Part shown: positions 50,562-59,405 of the stretch, piece by piece
Layout of the letters: each line of letters begins with the position of its first letter
Numbering within the stretch: position 1 is the first letter of the stretch
DNA from: an uncultured Clostridia bacterium
Lineage (GTDB): Bacteria > Bacillota > Clostridia > Oscillospirales > CAG-272
DNA: 64,000 nt
Direction of reading: 5' to 3'
NCBI GenBank assembly: GCA_947630015.1
Contig: CANRFY010000009.1
Location: 1 to 64,000, forward strand
Translations under genes and position numbers: made by a program
The notes under the pieces: model-generated
Told to the model about the DNA's origin: nothing
Database searches by the model: none
Seen by the model: the letters and a program-made list of their open reading frames with translations, nothing else

Positions 50562-52142
50562 ATGCTGTATACGTCAGTTGAATTTCTCGCGTTTGCGCTT
50601 ATAATCTTCGCGCTCTACTACGCGCTGCCGAAGCGGTGCCAGCCGTATGTGCTTTTGGCGTCGTCGGCGGTGTTTTTCGCGTCGTACTCGATTTATAATT
50701 TCCCGTTCATCATATTCACGATAACGGTGAGCTGGGGCGGCGGACTTATAATCGCCCGCGTGTTCGACGCGGGCGAGCGCGCGATTTCGGGACTCGAGCT
50801 TTCGCGCGAGGAAAAAAAGGCGGCGCGCGCGCGCGTGCGCAGACGGGCGAAGCTCGTCACGGCCGCGGCCGTGACGGCCGATTTGTGCGTTTTGGCCGTT
50901 CTGAAATACTACAATTTCACGCTGCACAACATAAATTCGATATTCCGGTTCTCGGATAACGAATCCGATCTGTTTATAAAGATCGCGCTGCCGCTCGGAA
51001 TATCGTTTTACACGTTCATGTGCGTCGGCTATGTCGTCGACGTGTACAGACGCAAGTACAAGGCGGAAAAAAATCCGCTCCGCATCGCGCTGTTCGCGTC
51101 GTATTTCCCGCAGCTCGTACAGGGACCGTTCTCGCGCTACGACGAGACGGGCGCGCAGCTGTGGGGTCCGCACAAATTCGACGGCGACCGCGTTTCATAC
51201 GCGGTGCTGCGCATTTCGTGGGGATATTTCAAAAAGCTCGTGCTTGCGGACAGGGCGATGATAGCGCTGACGCCGCTCATCGAATCGCCCGACGTCTATC
51301 GCGGCGCATACGCGCTGTTCGCGATCGTGCTGTATTCTCTCCGCATATACGCGGATTTCACCGGCGGCATCGATATAACGATAGGCATATCGGAGGCGCT
51401 CGGCATACGGCTCAAGGAAAATTTCGTCCGCCCGTATTTTTCAAAATCGATCGCGGAATATTGGCGGCGCTGGCATATCACGCTCGGCGACTGGTTCCGC
51501 GAATACCTGTTTTATCCGCTCAGTATAGCGGGTCCCGTCGGAAAGCTGACGAAAAAGCTTAAGCCGCGCCTCGGCGCGGGCTTCGCAAAGCGGTTCCCCG
51601 TATACGTTTCGACCGTGATCGTGTGGTTCGTGACGGGCATATGGCACGGCGCGGCATGGAATTTTATCGCATGGGGAATGGCGAACTGCGTCGTCATACT
51701 GATCTCGCAGGAGTTGTCGCCGCTTTATGAAAAATTCCACGCGAAAACGGGCATTTCGGAGGGCGGCGCATGGGGCGCGTTCATGATCGTGCGCACGTAT
51801 TTTCTGATGGGCGCGATCAGGATGTTCGACTGCTACAAATCGGTCCCGAAGACGTTTTCGGCGGTCGGATCGATATTCACGACATGGAACCCGAACGTGC
51901 TGTTCGACGGTTCGATAATGAAGCTCGGACTCGGCGCCGCCGACTACATACTTCTGATCGCGGGCGCGGCGGTGATATTCGTCGTCGGCATACTCGGCGA
52001 GCGGAAGGAGCTGCGCGACCGGCTCTGCGGCCGATACGTGCTGCGCGCCGCGCTGACGGCAGCGCTGATCGTCGCCGTCGTCGTGTTCGGCGCATACGGG
52101 ATGGGCTACGACGCATCCCAGTTCATATATAATCAGTTCTGA
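50562..52142 (+). CDS. MBOAT-family membrane O-acyltransferase (DltB-like)
   Basis: 526 aa, about 11 membrane segments. MBOAT motifs: CVGYVVDVYRRKYKAEKNPL, FPQLVQGPFSRY, IYADFTGGIDI, AEYWRRWHITLGDWFREYLFYPL and the catalytic His in FVTGIWHGAAWN. It transfers an acyl or aminoacyl group from the carrier protein to a surface acceptor across the membrane. Length is longer than DltB (~400 aa) and nearer AlgI-type MBOATs. It ends 1 bp before the SGNH gene. Confidence 0.93.
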   Translation: MLYTSVEFLAFALIIFALYYALPKRCQPYVLLASSAVFFASYSIYNFPFIIFTITVSWGGGLIIARVFDAGERAISGLELSREEKKAARARVRRRAKLVTAAAVTADLCVLAVLKYYNFTLHNINSIFRFSDNESDLFIKIALPLGISFYTFMCVGYVVDVYRRKYKAEKNPLRIALFASYFPQLVQGPFSRYDETGAQLWGPHKFDGDRVSYAVLRISWGYFKKLVLADRAMIALTPLIESPDVYRGAYALFAIVLYSLRIYADFTGGIDITIGISEALGIRLKENFVRPYFSKSIAEYWRRWHITLGDWFREYLFYPLSIAGPVGKLTKKLKPRLGAGFAKRFPVYVSTVIVWFVTGIWHGAAWNFIAWGMANCVVILISQELSPLYEKFHAKTGISEGGAWGAFMIVRTYFLMGAIRMFDCYKSVPKTFSAVGSIFTTWNPNVLFDGSIMKLGLGAADYILLIAGAAVIFVVGILGERKELRDRLCGRYVLRAALTAALIVAVVVFGAYGMGYDASQFIYNQF

Positions 52143-52143
52143 T

Positions 52144-53298
52144 ATGGAAGAAAAAGAAATGAAAAACGGCGTCCCGCATAAGCGCGCGGGACGCGCCGCG
52201 CTGACGGCGGCGGCGATACTTGCGATCGCGCTTGCGGCGATACTGACGCTCGAGCTGCTATCGCGGCTGTTGATCCCGAAATATATGTCGGGCGCGCTCG
52301 ACGGCGCTTTCATCGCCGAATACTACGACGAGACGCTGCCGCACGACGTGTTATTCGTCGGCGACTGCGAGGTGTTCTCGAACATTTCGCCCGTGGCGAT
52401 GTGGCGGGAATACGGGATCACGTCATACGTTCGGGGATCGGCGCAGCAGCTCGTCTGGCAGTCGTATTGGCTGCTCTCTGAGATGCTGGCGCATGAGACG
52501 CCGAAGGCGGTCGTATTCAACGTGCTGTCGCTCAAATACAACGAGCCTCAGAAGGAGGCGTACAACAGGATCACGCTCGACGGTATGAAGCTGTCGAAGT
52601 ACAAGCTTGCGGCAATCGACGCGTCTATGATGCGCGGCGAGCGCGACGCGGATACGGGAGAGATCGTGGAGGAATCGATGCTCGATTACATTTTCCCCAT
52701 CTTCCGCTATCATTCGCGCTGGTCGTCGCTTTCGTTCGAGGATGTGAAATATATGTTCTACCGCGACCGCGTGACGCACAGCGGCTACTATATGCGCGTC
52801 GACGCAAACGGAATTTCGCCCGACGAGCTGCCCGCGGTGCGGCCGCTCGACGATTATACGTTCGGGTCGACGGCGATGGAGTATCTCGATAAAATGGTCG
52901 AGCTGTGCGAGTCGCACGGTGTCGAGCTTATACTGATGAAAGCACCGTCGCTCGTGCCGCACTGGTACGACCAATACGAGGCGCAGATCGACGCATACGC
53001 CGAGGCGCACGGACTTAGGTATATAAACGTGCTGGAGGCGGCGGACGAGATCGGCATCGACTACGAGACGGATACGTTCGACCGCGGTATGCATATGAAT
53101 CTGTCCGGCGCGGAGAAGGTGACGCACTATATCGGCGGCATTCTGGCGGAGGAATTCGGTATACCGGACAGACGCGGCGAGGCCGATTACGCGTCCGTGT
53201 GGTCGGAGAAGGAGAAATTCTACGACGAAATGATCGCGGCGCAGGAAAAGGAGCTTTCGGAACTCGGGCATCTCGTCCATTTCGGAGCGGTCGGATGA
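52144..53298 (+). CDS. SGNH-like (DltD/AlgJ-type) membrane-anchored protein with GDC in place of GDS
   Basis: 384 aa. Membrane anchor at ~17-38, extracytoplasmic domain after it. Block I reads VLFVGDCEVFSNISP, with Cys where SGNH enzymes have the nucleophilic Ser. FNVLSLKYNEPQ follows. The last block DRGMHMNLSG gives the D-x-x-H pair. The position behind an MBOAT gene matches DltD/AlgJ partners that complete acyl transfer to the surface polymer. An in-frame ATG at 52159 is an alternative start. Confidence 0.85.
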   Translation: MEEKEMKNGVPHKRAGRAALTAAAILAIALAAILTLELLSRLLIPKYMSGALDGAFIAEYYDETLPHDVLFVGDCEVFSNISPVAMWREYGITSYVRGSAQQLVWQSYWLLSEMLAHETPKAVVFNVLSLKYNEPQKEAYNRITLDGMKLSKYKLAAIDASMMRGERDADTGEIVEESMLDYIFPIFRYHSRWSSLSFEDVKYMFYRDRVTHSGYYMRVDANGISPDELPAVRPLDDYTFGSTAMEYLDKMVELCESHGVELILMKAPSLVPHWYDQYEAQIDAYAEAHGLRYINVLEAADEIGIDYETDTFDRGMHMNLSGAEKVTHYIGGILAEEFGIPDRRGEADYASVWSEKEKFYDEMIAAQEKELSELGHLVHFGAVG

Positions 53299-53442
53299 CG
53301 GGGGCGGCAGGCCTTGCCTTGTGAAAAATGCAGCCGCGCCGATATAAGTCGCTGACAGCAATCAGGTAAGGACTCGGGAGCCGCCTTTCCCCATGAAAGG
53401 AGGTTCCCGATCAAAATAAAAAAATCAGGAAGGGATAAAATC
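53299..53442. other. Gap with a stem-loop
   Basis: An imperfect inverted repeat GGGAGCCGCCTTTC/GAAAGGAGGTTCCC (53377-53409) precedes the next gene. No T-tract, so not a clear terminator; possibly an attenuator or mRNA-stability element. Confidence 0.35.
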
Positions 53443-53985
53443 ATGAAAAGAATTCTTGCACTCATTATTTGCGCGCTTACGCTGATCTCGTTTGCCGCCT
53501 GCGGCGGCGAGACTGTCGAAACCGACGGCGGCGACGGACAGTCGACGAACGGATCGACTCCCGACACCGGCAAAACGCCGTCGGCGACGTCGGCAGTGTT
53601 CGTCTACAACGGCGTCACGATCGAGATGAACGCGCTCGCGGACCCCGTGATCGCGTCGCTCGGCGATCCCGTATCGACGTATGAATCGCCGTCGTGCGCA
53701 TTCCAGGGGACCGACGTCAACTACAACTACGGCAGCGTTGAGATCACCGTCTACGAGAACAACGGCGAACGCAGAATTTATTCGCTGTTCGTCAAGGACG
53801 ATCTCGTATCGACGCCCGAAGGGCTTTCGATCGGATCGAGCGAAGCCGACGCGTTCGCCGTTTACGGCGAGGAGTCACGCACCGATGCCGGCAACATCAT
53901 CTATCACGGCGACGGCGTCGACGTGACTGTGACGTTTACGGACGGAAAGGTCGCCTCGATCGAATACGTGGCGACGTTTGACTGA
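53443..53985 (+). CDS. Lipoprotein of unknown function
   Basis: 180 aa. Signal peptide ending in lipobox SFAAC (Cys20), a G/T/D-rich linker to ~50, then a single domain (VFVYNGVTIEMNALADPVIASLGDP... EGLSIGSSEADAFAVYGEE) that resembles small PepSY/BLIP-type beta-rich modules with a G-x-S/A-x-x-D/E-x-x-x-x-Y-G motif. It is attached to the outer face of the membrane. GGAAGG precedes the ATG, and the greA-like gene follows after 12 bp. Confidence 0.82.
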   Translation: MKRILALIICALTLISFAACGGETVETDGGDGQSTNGSTPDTGKTPSATSAVFVYNGVTIEMNALADPVIASLGDPVSTYESPSCAFQGTDVNYNYGSVEITVYENNGERRIYSLFVKDDLVSTPEGLSIGSSEADAFAVYGEESRTDAGNIIYHGDGVDVTVTFTDGKVASIEYVATFD

Positions 53986-53997
53986 CGGAGGCGCGGG

Positions 53998-54498
53998 ATG
54001 CACAACGAGCTGACGCAGGTCGACATCGACAAGATGAAGGCCGAGATCGAGGAGAGAATAGCGAGACGCGCGAAGCTTAAGGAAGCCGTAAAATCGGCGC
54101 GCGATCTCGGCGATCTCTCCGAGAACGACGAATACAGATCGGCAAAGCGAGAGATGAATTCCAACAACAGCCGCATACGGTATCTGGAGAATATGATCCG
54201 CACCGCGGTCGTAATAAAGCCGGATTCGCGCGAGGGCGTCGTCGGCTTGTTCGACGAGGTGACGATCTATTATCCTGAGGATGAGGAGGAGCGCGTCATC
54301 CGCATCGTCACGACGATGAGGAACGACGTATTCAACGACTGCATCTCAAAGGAGTCGCCGGTCGGGAAAGCGCTGCTCGGCAAGCGCGCGGGGCAGACGG
54401 TGACCGTACACGTCAACGACAAGGTATCGTATCCGATAGAGATTCGCTCGATAAAGAAGGGCAGCGACGACGAGTCGCTGCCGATAACGAAATACTGA
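53998..54498 (+). CDS. greA: GreA/GreB-family transcription elongation factor
   Basis: 166 aa. N-terminal coiled coil (~5-75) with acidic tip SARDLGDLSENDEY (the GDLSEN motif that enters the RNA polymerase secondary channel), C-terminal FKBP-like domain with SPVGKALLGKRAGQTVTV. It rescues backtracked RNA polymerase. Length is typical. It may be a second Gre paralogue; that cannot be judged from this window. Confidence 0.93.
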   Translation: MHNELTQVDIDKMKAEIEERIARRAKLKEAVKSARDLGDLSENDEYRSAKREMNSNNSRIRYLENMIRTAVVIKPDSREGVVGLFDEVTIYYPEDEEERVIRIVTTMRNDVFNDCISKESPVGKALLGKRAGQTVTVHVNDKVSYPIEIRSIKKGSDDESLPITKY

Positions 54499-54515
54499 GA
54501 CGGGAGGACAACGTC

Positions 54516-56057
54516 ATGGCGACGCTGCACGATTTGAAATTCCCCTATGACAGGGGAGCGATGGTGAAACGAACGCGGGAGAACCCGGGATGGCTCCATT
54601 TCGGCGCGGGAAACATTTTTCGCGCGTTCCCGTGCGCGCTTTGCGAGCGGATGCTGCAAAGCGGCGCGTATGATCGCGGCGTCATAGCCGCCGAAGGCTT
54701 TGACGGCGAGATCATAGAGAAGATATACGCGCCGTATGACAATGTGTCGCTGCTTGTGACGCTGCATGGCGACGGACACGTCGAAAAATCCCCGATCGGC
54801 AGCGTGGCGGAGGCGATCTATGTCGCCGACGGCATGGAGAGGCTGCGGGAGATATTCGCGTCGGAGTCGCTTCAGCTCATAAGCTTCACGATCACGGAAA
54901 AGGGGTACGCGATCCCGAAGGCGATCCGCGATCTCGATTACGCGCCGGCGGACGCCGGATCGTTTATGGGGCAGCTCACGTATTTATTGAGCTGTCGCTA
55001 CGAAAGCGGCGCGCATCCGATAACGCTTTTGTCGATGGACAACTGCTCGGGCAACGGCGACAAGCTGAGAGCCGCTGTCATGGCGTATGCGAACGGATGG
55101 ATAGAGCGCGGCGCGCTGTCGAAGGGCTTCGGCGAATGGCTCACTGACGAGGGGAGCGTTGCGTTTCCGTGTTCGATGATAGACAAGATCACGCCGCGTC
55201 CCGACGCGCGCGTGGCGAAGCTTTTAAACGACGAGGGCTTCACCGACACGGAGACGGTTGTTACTGCGAAAAGCACGTACATAGCGCCGTTTGTGAATGC
55301 GGAAGCGCCGCAGTATCTCGTCGTCGAGGACAAATTCCCCGCCGGACGTCCGCCGCTTGAGACTGTCGGCGTCATATTCACCGACCGCGAGACGGTGGCG
55401 AAGACGGAGCGCATGAAGGTCTCGACGTGTCTGAATCCGCTTCACACCTCGCTTGCCGTATACGGATGTCTGCTCGGTTTTTCGCTGATCAGCGACGAGA
55501 TGAAGGACGCGGATCTTTGCCGTCTTGTAAACAGGCTCGGATATGTGGAGGGACTGCCGGTCGTGACAGACCCGGGCATCATCTCGCCGCGCGATTTCAT
55601 CGACGAGGTTGTGAACGTGCGTTTGCCGAATCCGTTCATGCCCGATTCGCCGCAGCGCATTGCGACGGACACGTCGCAGAAGCTGGGCGTGCGGTTCGGT
55701 CAGACCGTGAAGGAGTACATGGCGCGCGGCCTCGACATGGACGCGCTTGTGGCTGTGCCGCTCGTATACGCGTGCTGGTGCCGGTATCTGCTCGCCGTCG
55801 ACGACGAGGGAAAGCCGTTCGTACCGAGTACGGATCCGCTGCTTGCGGAATGTCAGGCGCATCTCGCCGGCGTGAAGCTCGGCGACGCGCTGACGCAGTC
55901 GGAGGCGGAATCGATCCTGCGTCCGATCTTGTCCGACGAGCGCATCTTCGCCTATGACGTGACGAAAACGCCCCTGTTCGCCCGCGCCGCGGGATTCTTC
56001 GCGCAAATGGTATCGGCGGCGGGCGCCGTCCGCCGCAGCCTCTCGGCGATAAAGTGA
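54516..56057 (+). CDS. Mannitol dehydrogenase family oxidoreductase (mannitol/fructuronate/tagaturonate type)
   Basis: 513 aa. N-terminal GWLHFGAGNIFRAF nucleotide-binding region, and the family motif RMKVSTCLNPLHT (~307-319; K-x5-N-x2-H, catalytic Lys plus Asn/His), then LFNRxxNP-like LGYVEGLPVV. It interconverts a sugar alcohol or uronate with the ketose/NAD(H). The substrate (mannitol, fructuronate or altronate) is not settled by sequence alone. GGGAGG lies ahead of the ATG. Confidence 0.88.
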   Translation: MATLHDLKFPYDRGAMVKRTRENPGWLHFGAGNIFRAFPCALCERMLQSGAYDRGVIAAEGFDGEIIEKIYAPYDNVSLLVTLHGDGHVEKSPIGSVAEAIYVADGMERLREIFASESLQLISFTITEKGYAIPKAIRDLDYAPADAGSFMGQLTYLLSCRYESGAHPITLLSMDNCSGNGDKLRAAVMAYANGWIERGALSKGFGEWLTDEGSVAFPCSMIDKITPRPDARVAKLLNDEGFTDTETVVTAKSTYIAPFVNAEAPQYLVVEDKFPAGRPPLETVGVIFTDRETVAKTERMKVSTCLNPLHTSLAVYGCLLGFSLISDEMKDADLCRLVNRLGYVEGLPVVTDPGIISPRDFIDEVVNVRLPNPFMPDSPQRIATDTSQKLGVRFGQTVKEYMARGLDMDALVAVPLVYACWCRYLLAVDDEGKPFVPSTDPLLAECQAHLAGVKLGDALTQSEAESILRPILSDERIFAYDVTKTPLFARAAGFFAQMVSAAGAVRRSLSAIK

Positions 56058-56595
56058 TTTTATTATATTCGGGGTTTCACCCCGAACCCTGACTTAAGGA
56101 ACTTCTTATAATGAAGTCGAACTTTCCGCAAGCGGAAAGTTAGCAGATGCTTCGCATCTGCCCCCTTAAGAATCTCTTCAAAACTTATTTGACAGGGTTA
56201 TAGGGCAAGTGCGTTTGCCTCTGCGCCGCACGTTCGTGCATCGACGAAGTAGTCACGCGGGCGCGAACACCGATGGTTTAAGGTGAGTGTGTTCGTTTCT
56301 GCGCCGCACGTTTGTGCAAGGGCGAAGTAGTCGCGCGGGCGCGAACACCGAAGGGTGAGGTCAAGTGTGTTTGCCTCTGCGATGTACGTTCGTGCAAGGG
56401 CGAAGTAGTCGTGCGGGCGCGAACACCGATTGGTGAGGGCAAGTGTGTTTGCCTCTGCGATGCGCGTTCGTGTGCGAAAGGGCAAGCCGGAACGCGGCGC
56501 AGGTATATTTCAATAAACGAACCGGAGCTTCTGTGGCGGAAGCTCCGGTTGATTATTACGGTTAGCGCGAGATATTCTACAGCCGTCTAACGATG
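56058..56595. repeat. Family-2 repeat with a 78-bp tandem sub-array
   Basis: 56063-56190 is a family-2 unit (GGGGTTTCACCCCGAACCC, CTGACTTAAGG, stems). 56213-56490 is a tandem array: units of exactly 78 bp begin at 56213, 56291, 56369 and 56447 (last incomplete). Each contains GCCTCTGCG, CACGTTCGTGCA, GCGAAGTAGTC, GCGGGCGCGAACACCGA. The unit is the reverse complement of a segment in the 23.6-24.0-kb array. A stem at 56519-56549 may end the following minus-strand gene. Confidence 0.85.
56519..56549 (-). terminator. Stem-loop after the amidase gene
   Basis: ACCGGAGCTTC/GAAGCTCCGGT with a 7-nt loop. T content after the stem is weak on the minus strand (TCGTTTATT), so a moderate terminator. Confidence 0.55.
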
Positions 56596-57381
56596 TTATG
56601 CAGCCGTAGAAGATTCCGTGTCCGCGTATGGCTCGGCGAAAATATCGTCGACGAGCGCGCGCCACGCGTCCTCATTCTCGACGTAGTAATTCGGACACAT
56701 TTTACCCGTCACGTCGTAGTGGCGGATCACGTTTTCGGGCGTAATGCCGTAGACGTCGACGAGGAATCTGCACAGCCTGATGAGGGACGCGTATGTTTCA
56801 TCGTTGAATTTTCCTTCGGCGTCGGGATGGCAGCATTCGATCGAAACGGTGTCGTGATTGCGAAAATTGGAGCAGTACGCGACCTCGCCGAGCGGGACGC
56901 AGAGGATCACCTCGCCGTCGAGACCGACGATGAAATTGCTGCTCGCGTAAGTTTCGCCCGATTTGGCGAGGCTCGCGAAATAATTGCGGTTCGCTTTAGC
57001 CGTTGTCGACGGATTGCCGACGTAATGAATTACGATGCCGACGATCTCATCTGTCGGCTCGCCGGGGCGCGAAAATTCGTTTTTCGGCAAAAGATCGACA
57101 GTGATCCAGTCCGGCAGCTCGACGATCTCGCCGTCGTTGCCGACGGACGGCGTCGTCGTTTCCTCGTCTCTGCCGCCGAAAAGGCCGCCCAAAAATCCGC
57201 CGCCGCCATCGGTGCCGTCCCCGCCTCCGGCGTTATTATCGCTTTTGAAAATATGCGCTATCGCAAAGCACGCAGCCGTGATTATCACAGCCGCGATCAC
57301 GACGGCGATCGCGATGCCGACTGCGGTCTCCGACCGCCGTTTCGCCATCGATCCCGATTTTGTCTTATCCTTGAATTCCAT
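56596..57381 (-). CDS. Membrane-anchored N-acetylmuramoyl-L-alanine amidase (Amidase_2)
   Basis: 261 aa. Membrane helix at ~20-45, a Gly-rich linker (~52-70), then the amidase domain (~90-245): GIVIHYVGNP (Zn-ligand His), ASSNFIVGLDGEVILCVPLGEVAYCSN, DTVSIECCHPD (Glu), ENVIRHYDVTGKMCPNYYV with the His-x-D...P zinc motif and C-P. It cleaves the stem peptide from muramic acid outside the membrane. A TTGCCA-17 bp-TATAAT promoter lies at 57417-57445 on the minus strand. Confidence 0.92.
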   Translation of the reverse strand: MEFKDKTKSGSMAKRRSETAVGIAIAVVIAAVIITAACFAIAHIFKSDNNAGGGDGTDGGGGFLGGLFGGRDEETTTPSVGNDGEIVELPDWITVDLLPKNEFSRPGEPTDEIVGIVIHYVGNPSTTAKANRNYFASLAKSGETYASSNFIVGLDGEVILCVPLGEVAYCSNFRNHDTVSIECCHPDAEGKFNDETYASLIRLCRFLVDVYGITPENVIRHYDVTGKMCPNYYVENEDAWRALVDDIFAEPYADTESSTAA

Positions 57382-57416
57382 AGCTGATGCACACTCCGTC
57401 CGACAAGCTATGATAA

Positions 57417-57525
57417 ATTATACTCTAAATCGTGCGGTGTGGCAATATGTACGTGAAAATTGTTGGAGAGTTTACAAATCGTTAACATTTTGCATATTGA
57501 AAAAGCATGGTGAAGTGTGTATAAT
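57417..57525. promoter_or_regulatory. Divergent promoters of the amidase and lipid kinase genes
   Basis: Minus strand: TTGCCA (57440-57445), 17 bp, TATAAT (57417-57422). Plus strand: TTGAAA (57497-57502), 17 bp, TATAAT (57520-57525). Confidence 0.85.
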
Positions 57526-57557
57526 GTCCGTATAAATCGATGGTAAGGAGGCGCCGG

Positions 57558-58493
57558 ATGAAAAAGCTCCTGCTTCTCGCCAATCCTGTGGCGGGCGTTA
57601 CCGGAACTGAACGATATCTGCTTGAAATGATCGACAGGCTCGTTGTCGGCGGCTTCGAGGTGACCGTCGAGACGACGCAGCATAAGGGACATCTGACCGA
57701 GATCATAACGGAAAAGGGCAGCGCATATGACGTCGTCGCCGTTTCGGGCGGCGACGGAACGCTCAATGAGGCGATCTGCGCGCTCATAAAGATGAAGGAC
57801 GACGGCGTAAAGCTGCCGAAGCTCGGCTATATTCCGGCCGGAACTGTCAACGATTTCGCGCGCAGCCACGATATCCCGACGTTTATGCCGGACGCCGCCG
57901 ACGTTATCGCGCGCGGCGTGGCGCGCGGATGCGATATCGGCATCCTCGGCGATCGGCCGTTCGTGTATGTGGCCGCGTTCGGCACGTTCACGGATACGTC
58001 GTACAGCACGCCGCAGAAATGGAAAAACATATTCGGCAGAGTCGCGTATTTCTTTCACGGCGCGTCGCGCCTGCGTCTTGCGCTCCGTCCGTATAAGATG
58101 AAGATCGAATACGAGGGAGGCGAGGTCGAGGGCGAGTTCGTATACGGGATGGCGTCGAATTCGCGTTCAGTCGGCGGAATGAGACTGCCGCTCAAAACGC
58201 CGATGTCGCTCGACGACGGCAAATTTGAGGTGATGCTGTTCAAGATGCCGTCGACGGCGCGCCGTCTGCGCAAGCTTGCAAAGGCGCTGTTTGAGCGTCA
58301 GGCGGACGGATTCGAGGCGTATGTGTTCTCGACGTCATGGATGAGGATCGTATCGGAGGAGCCTGTCTCATGGACGACGGACGGCGAATTCGGCGGCGAA
58401 TACACGGACGTGACGGTCGGGATACGCGACCGCGCGATCGAGATCATAGTGCCGGAGGGATGCAAATACTTCGGCAGAGCTAAGGAAATATAA
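57558..58493 (+). CDS. Diacylglycerol kinase-family lipid kinase
   Basis: 311 aa. Catalytic-domain motifs LLLANPVAG, VAVSGGDGTLNEAICAL and GYIPAGTVNDFARS (GTxNDFAR), later GMASNSRSVGGMRL and DDGKFEVMLF. It phosphorylates diacylglycerol or a related lipid using ATP in lipid recycling, as DgkB/YegS do. I chose the ATG at 57558 because AAGGAGG lies upstream; an earlier ATG at 57540 has none. Confidence 0.94.
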   Translation: MKKLLLLANPVAGVTGTERYLLEMIDRLVVGGFEVTVETTQHKGHLTEIITEKGSAYDVVAVSGGDGTLNEAICALIKMKDDGVKLPKLGYIPAGTVNDFARSHDIPTFMPDAADVIARGVARGCDIGILGDRPFVYVAAFGTFTDTSYSTPQKWKNIFGRVAYFFHGASRLRLALRPYKMKIEYEGGEVEGEFVYGMASNSRSVGGMRLPLKTPMSLDDGKFEVMLFKMPSTARRLRKLAKALFERQADGFEAYVFSTSWMRIVSEEPVSWTTDGEFGGEYTDVTVGIRDRAIEIIVPEGCKYFGRAKEI

Positions 58494-58709
58494 TATGGAC
58501 CGCGGGACGCGAGCGCCGGCGGTCTTTTTCGTTGGCCCTTAAAATGCCCGCAGAATACGGATTTTCTACCGCCGGTAGAGACAGCTTTCCCGCTCTCTAC
58601 CGGCGCGGAACGAACGGGCGAGACGCGTTCTCTATCGGTAGGTTGCAAATCGGGGTCTTTATGGGATAAAATATGCGCACAAGGGATTTGGAAAGGAGAC
58701 TGTGATCCC
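58494..58709 (+). promoter_or_regulatory. Leader with an inverted repeat and promoter for the HlyIII-like gene
   Basis: A perfect 12-bp inverted repeat CGCCGGTAGAGA/TCTCTACCGGCG (58570-58605) with a third, related half-site CTCTATCGGTAGG near 58630. A promoter follows: TTGCAA (58643-58648), 18 bp, TAAAAT (58667-58672). The repeats upstream of the -35 could be an operator. Confidence 0.55.
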
Positions 58710-59405
58710 ATGACCGAAACGAAGAACGCGCGCACACGCCGCACTCCGCTCTGCAAACGAAATCTTCCCGATTATACGCACGGGGAGGAAATGTTCAATA
58801 TGATCTCGCACATCGTAGGCGGCGCGATAGGCGTCGTCGCGCTCGTTTTGTGCGTGATCGTGTCCGCGCTGCATCACGACGCGTGGGCCGTCGTCGGCTC
58901 CGCCGTCTACGGCGCGTCGCTGATAACGCTTTATACGATGTCGAGCGTTTATCACGGCCTGCGGCCGAATATGGCGAAAAAGGTGATGCAGGTCATAGAT
59001 CACTGCACGATATATTTTCTGATCGCCGGCACGTATACGCCGATCGTGCTGACGCGCATCCGCAGATATTCGCCGGGCTGGGGCTGGGGACTGTTCGGCG
59101 TCGTGTGGGGACTCGCCGCGCTCGCGACCGTCTTTACCGCGATCGATCTGCGTAAGTACAGGGCTTTTTCAATGCTGTGCTATATCGGGATGGGATGGAG
59201 CATCGTGTTCGCTGCAAAGCCCGCGCTCGCGGCGCTTCCTGCGCCGGCGCTGTGGTATCTCTTGGCGGGCGGCATTTCGTATACGGTCGGCGCGATCCTG
59301 TACGGATTCGGCACAAGGAAACGGTATATGCACTCCGTGTTCCATCTGTTCGTCGTCGCGGGCAGCGTGCTGCAATTGATCGCGATCCTGTTTTATGTGA
59401 TATAG
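58710..59405 (+). CDS. Hemolysin III/PAQR-family membrane protein
   Basis: 231 aa, seven membrane segments. Motifs: EEMFNMISHIVGGAIGV (E..N-x-x-S-H), SSVYHG, the D-H pair in QVIDHCTIYFLIAGTYTP, and YMHSVFHLFVVAGS (H-x-x-x-H). These His/Asp/Ser residues form the putative metal site of the PAQR fold. The name derives from Bacillus cereus hemolysin III; most members are of unknown function, possibly ceramidase-like hydrolases. Confidence 0.94.
   Translation: MTETKNARTRRTPLCKRNLPDYTHGEEMFNMISHIVGGAIGVVALVLCVIVSALHHDAWAVVGSAVYGASLITLYTMSSVYHGLRPNMAKKVMQVIDHCTIYFLIAGTYTPIVLTRIRRYSPGWGWGLFGVVWGLAALATVFTAIDLRKYRAFSMLCYIGMGWSIVFAAKPALAALPAPALWYLLAGGISYTVGAILYGFGTRKRYMHSVFHLFVVAGSVLQLIAILFYVI

Noticed and set aside
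56198..56590. Repetitive 26-residue peptide ORFs on both strands of the 78-bp array
   Set aside because: They arise from a non-coding tandem repeat whose length is a multiple of three; there is no ribosome binding site, and the same unit elsewhere is not open.
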